A stretch of DNA of 24,336 nt, from assembly GCA_023444705.1 (NCBI GenBank), contig JAEXMB010000066.1:1-24336 (forward strand), given 5' to 3'. Under the pieces are notes generated by a model. It was not told where the DNA came from. It did no database searches and saw nothing but the letters and a program-made list of their open reading frames with translations. Position 1 is the stretch's first letter. Every line of letters starts with the position of its first letter. This document shows, one piece after another, positions 23,244 to 24,336 of this stretch. This stretch comes from Pseudomonadota bacterium. Its GTDB lineage: Bacteria; Pseudomonadota; Alphaproteobacteria; Micavibrionales; UBA2020. The position numbers and the translations under genes were made by a program.

Positions 23244-24257
23244 ATGACCATTCACCATTTCGACCATCTGCCGCCCCCGCCCGACGTCGATCACGACCGC
23301 GCTGGCCTGCTGGGTGAATCGCTCGAGCGCAGCCTGTCGGCTGTCTCGCCCGCGCGCCTGCAGGCTGCCGTCAGCGTCATGGCGCAGGCAGTCGCGCGCA
23401 ACGGTTTGAAAGATGCCTTTCAGCGTGCCGACATCACTGGTCTGCCGCAAACATTGCTGCGCCATTGCGCGGCTTTGCGCGACGAGACGATGGGTCTTGA
23501 AGAGCGCCTGATGATCCTGTCGGAAATGGATGGCGAAAAAGCTGTTTTGCTGGCGCAATCGGGTATTCTGCGCGCCGACGATGTTCTTTTATCCCATGCC
23601 TTTGACGCTACGGCAAAAGACCTGACGCACGCCTGGCAGACACTGTCCGGTTTTACCATGCAGGATCCGCAGGTGTTGCTTGATACCGCGCTGTCGCTCT
23701 GCGCCTATAGCCAGCAACTTGATGACGGCCACGACAATACGCCCGATGTTGAAAAAGTACGCGCGCTGATCGCGCTTGGCGCCAACGTCCATGCGCATGA
23801 CATCTGGCGCGAAGTGGTCGAAAACGCCGAGCATGACGTGAAAACGGCTTTCGTCAAGGCAGGGGCCGACTTCGCGCCCTATTTCCAGCAGATCAATAAC
23901 GACCGTTATGCCTATCACTACAGTGACAACGTGCTGAAAGAACTTTCCACGGCGCCGATCTATTCACGTCTTGGCGACAATATCATTTTGCAAACGGTGC
24001 TGCTGCGCCCGCTGTCGTTGCAAAACCGCATTGATACCATCTACCGCTTTGACCTTGGCCGCATTACCGAGACACAGCAGGATGGCGACAATAAATTCCC
24101 TCCGCAGGCGATGTCCTTCGCCGATGTGCCGCTTGAAACCCTGCAGGCCATGCACGACAGGCTGACCGCGATGGGCGGCAAGCCAATGAGCCTGACCAGC
24201 AGCCTGCGCACAGGCTATGCTGCGCCTGTTATCAAACCAGCCCCCGCACCGCGCTGA
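23244..24257 (+). CDS. Hypothetical protein with weak ankyrin-like repeats (337 aa)
   Basis: Not recognised. Largely helical and soluble, without a signal peptide or membrane helix. Residues 168-212 (VEKVRALIALGANVHAH then VKTAFVKAGADF) look like degenerate ankyrin repeats. The N-terminus is His/Pro/Asp-rich and the C-terminus ends in a proline-rich tail (PVIKPAPAPR). The Shine-Dalgarno is weak. It shares orientation with the metallopeptidase gene 118 bp upstream but has its own candidate promoter. Possible effector or cytoplasmic adaptor; confidence in function is low. Confidence 0.7.
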   Translation: MTIHHFDHLPPPPDVDHDRAGLLGESLERSLSAVSPARLQAAVSVMAQAVARNGLKDAFQRADITGLPQTLLRHCAALRDETMGLEERLMILSEMDGEKAVLLAQSGILRADDVLLSHAFDATAKDLTHAWQTLSGFTMQDPQVLLDTALSLCAYSQQLDDGHDNTPDVEKVRALIALGANVHAHDIWREVVENAEHDVKTAFVKAGADFAPYFQQINNDRYAYHYSDNVLKELSTAPIYSRLGDNIILQTVLLRPLSLQNRIDTIYRFDLGRITETQQDGDNKFPPQAMSFADVPLETLQAMHDRLTAMGGKPMSLTSSLRTGYAAPVIKPAPAPR

Positions 24258-24266
24258 TTTTTCCTG

Positions 24267-24317
24267 CTAGTCTTTATGTTTGCGCAGGCGCAAATAGAAC
24301 GCGCCGTCGCGGGCGGC
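24267..24317 (-). CDS. Possible 3' end of a gene on the - strand, cut by the contig end
   Basis: On the - strand a frame reads PARDGAFYLRLRKHKD and stops at TAG (24269-24267), 9 bp beyond the convergent upstream gene. The ending D-G-(A/F)-F-x-x-x-L-R-K resembles the C-terminus of RsmB-type RNA methyltransferases, but 16 residues cannot prove it. The 5' part is lost in the G run. Confidence 0.3.
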   Translation of the reverse strand, partial: AARDGAFYLRLRKHKD

Positions 24318-24336
24318 GGGGGGGGGGGGGGGGGGG
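24318..24336. other. Terminal run of 19 G, likely sequencing or assembly artefact
   Basis: An uninterrupted G run at the very end of the window is typical of no-signal calls by two-colour Illumina chemistry at a contig end. It should not be interpreted as biology. Confidence 0.75.

Noticed and set aside
24279..24294. TTTGCGC-AG-GCGCAAA inverted repeat as a terminator
   Set aside because: The two-base loop is too small and no T run follows; it probably lies within the 3' end of a - strand gene.

Overview
The window is high-GC (about 60 % by eye) bacterial DNA. It most likely comes from a flagellated alphaproteobacterium: the flagellar genes are alphaproteobacterial in type, and there is a CtrA-type box and a sigma-54-type flagellar promoter. 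The lineage is an inference from sequence style. The window ends in a pure G run that looks like the edge of a contig.

Main content: positions 7963-19542 hold a type IVB (Dot/Icm) secretion gene block on the + strand. Its order matches the Legionella block icmM-L-K-E-G-C-D-J-B: two DotI/IcmL-like proteins, DotH/IcmK, DotG/IcmE, DotF/IcmG, DotE/IcmC, DotP/IcmD, DotN/IcmJ and the ATPase DotO/IcmB. These supply much of the envelope-spanning complex (DotH, DotG, DotF), inner-membrane parts (DotI, DotE, DotP) and cytoplasmic parts (DotN, DotO). The coupling ATPase DotL, DotB, DotA, DotC and DotD are not in this window. A strong terminator inside the block (after dotP) and an AT-rich gap (before dotE) divide it into at least three likely transcription units. 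A perfect 13-bp terminator closes it.

Left flank: positions 2-2295 encode two tandem paralogues of unknown function, the first cut by the window edge. Both carry conserved cysteines and a shared DQTRQLGS motif, and the second has a signal peptide; they may be secretion-system accessories. A terminator follows. Next come a small IscX-like protein and an RNase J-type beta-CASP nuclease, 3 bp apart. On the - strand, flgK and flgL (hook-associated proteins) run away from the dot/icm block, with a sigma-54-type promoter upstream of flgK.

Right flank: a DDAH-family protein that has lost both catalytic residues (- strand), an ankyrin-repeat protein (- strand), a HExxH metallopeptidase with a disordered N-terminus (+), and a further unknown protein with weak ankyrin-like repeats (+). 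Proteins of this sort next to a Dot/Icm system are reasonable effector candidates, but nothing in the sequence proves secretion. A probable 3' end of another - strand gene runs into the G run.
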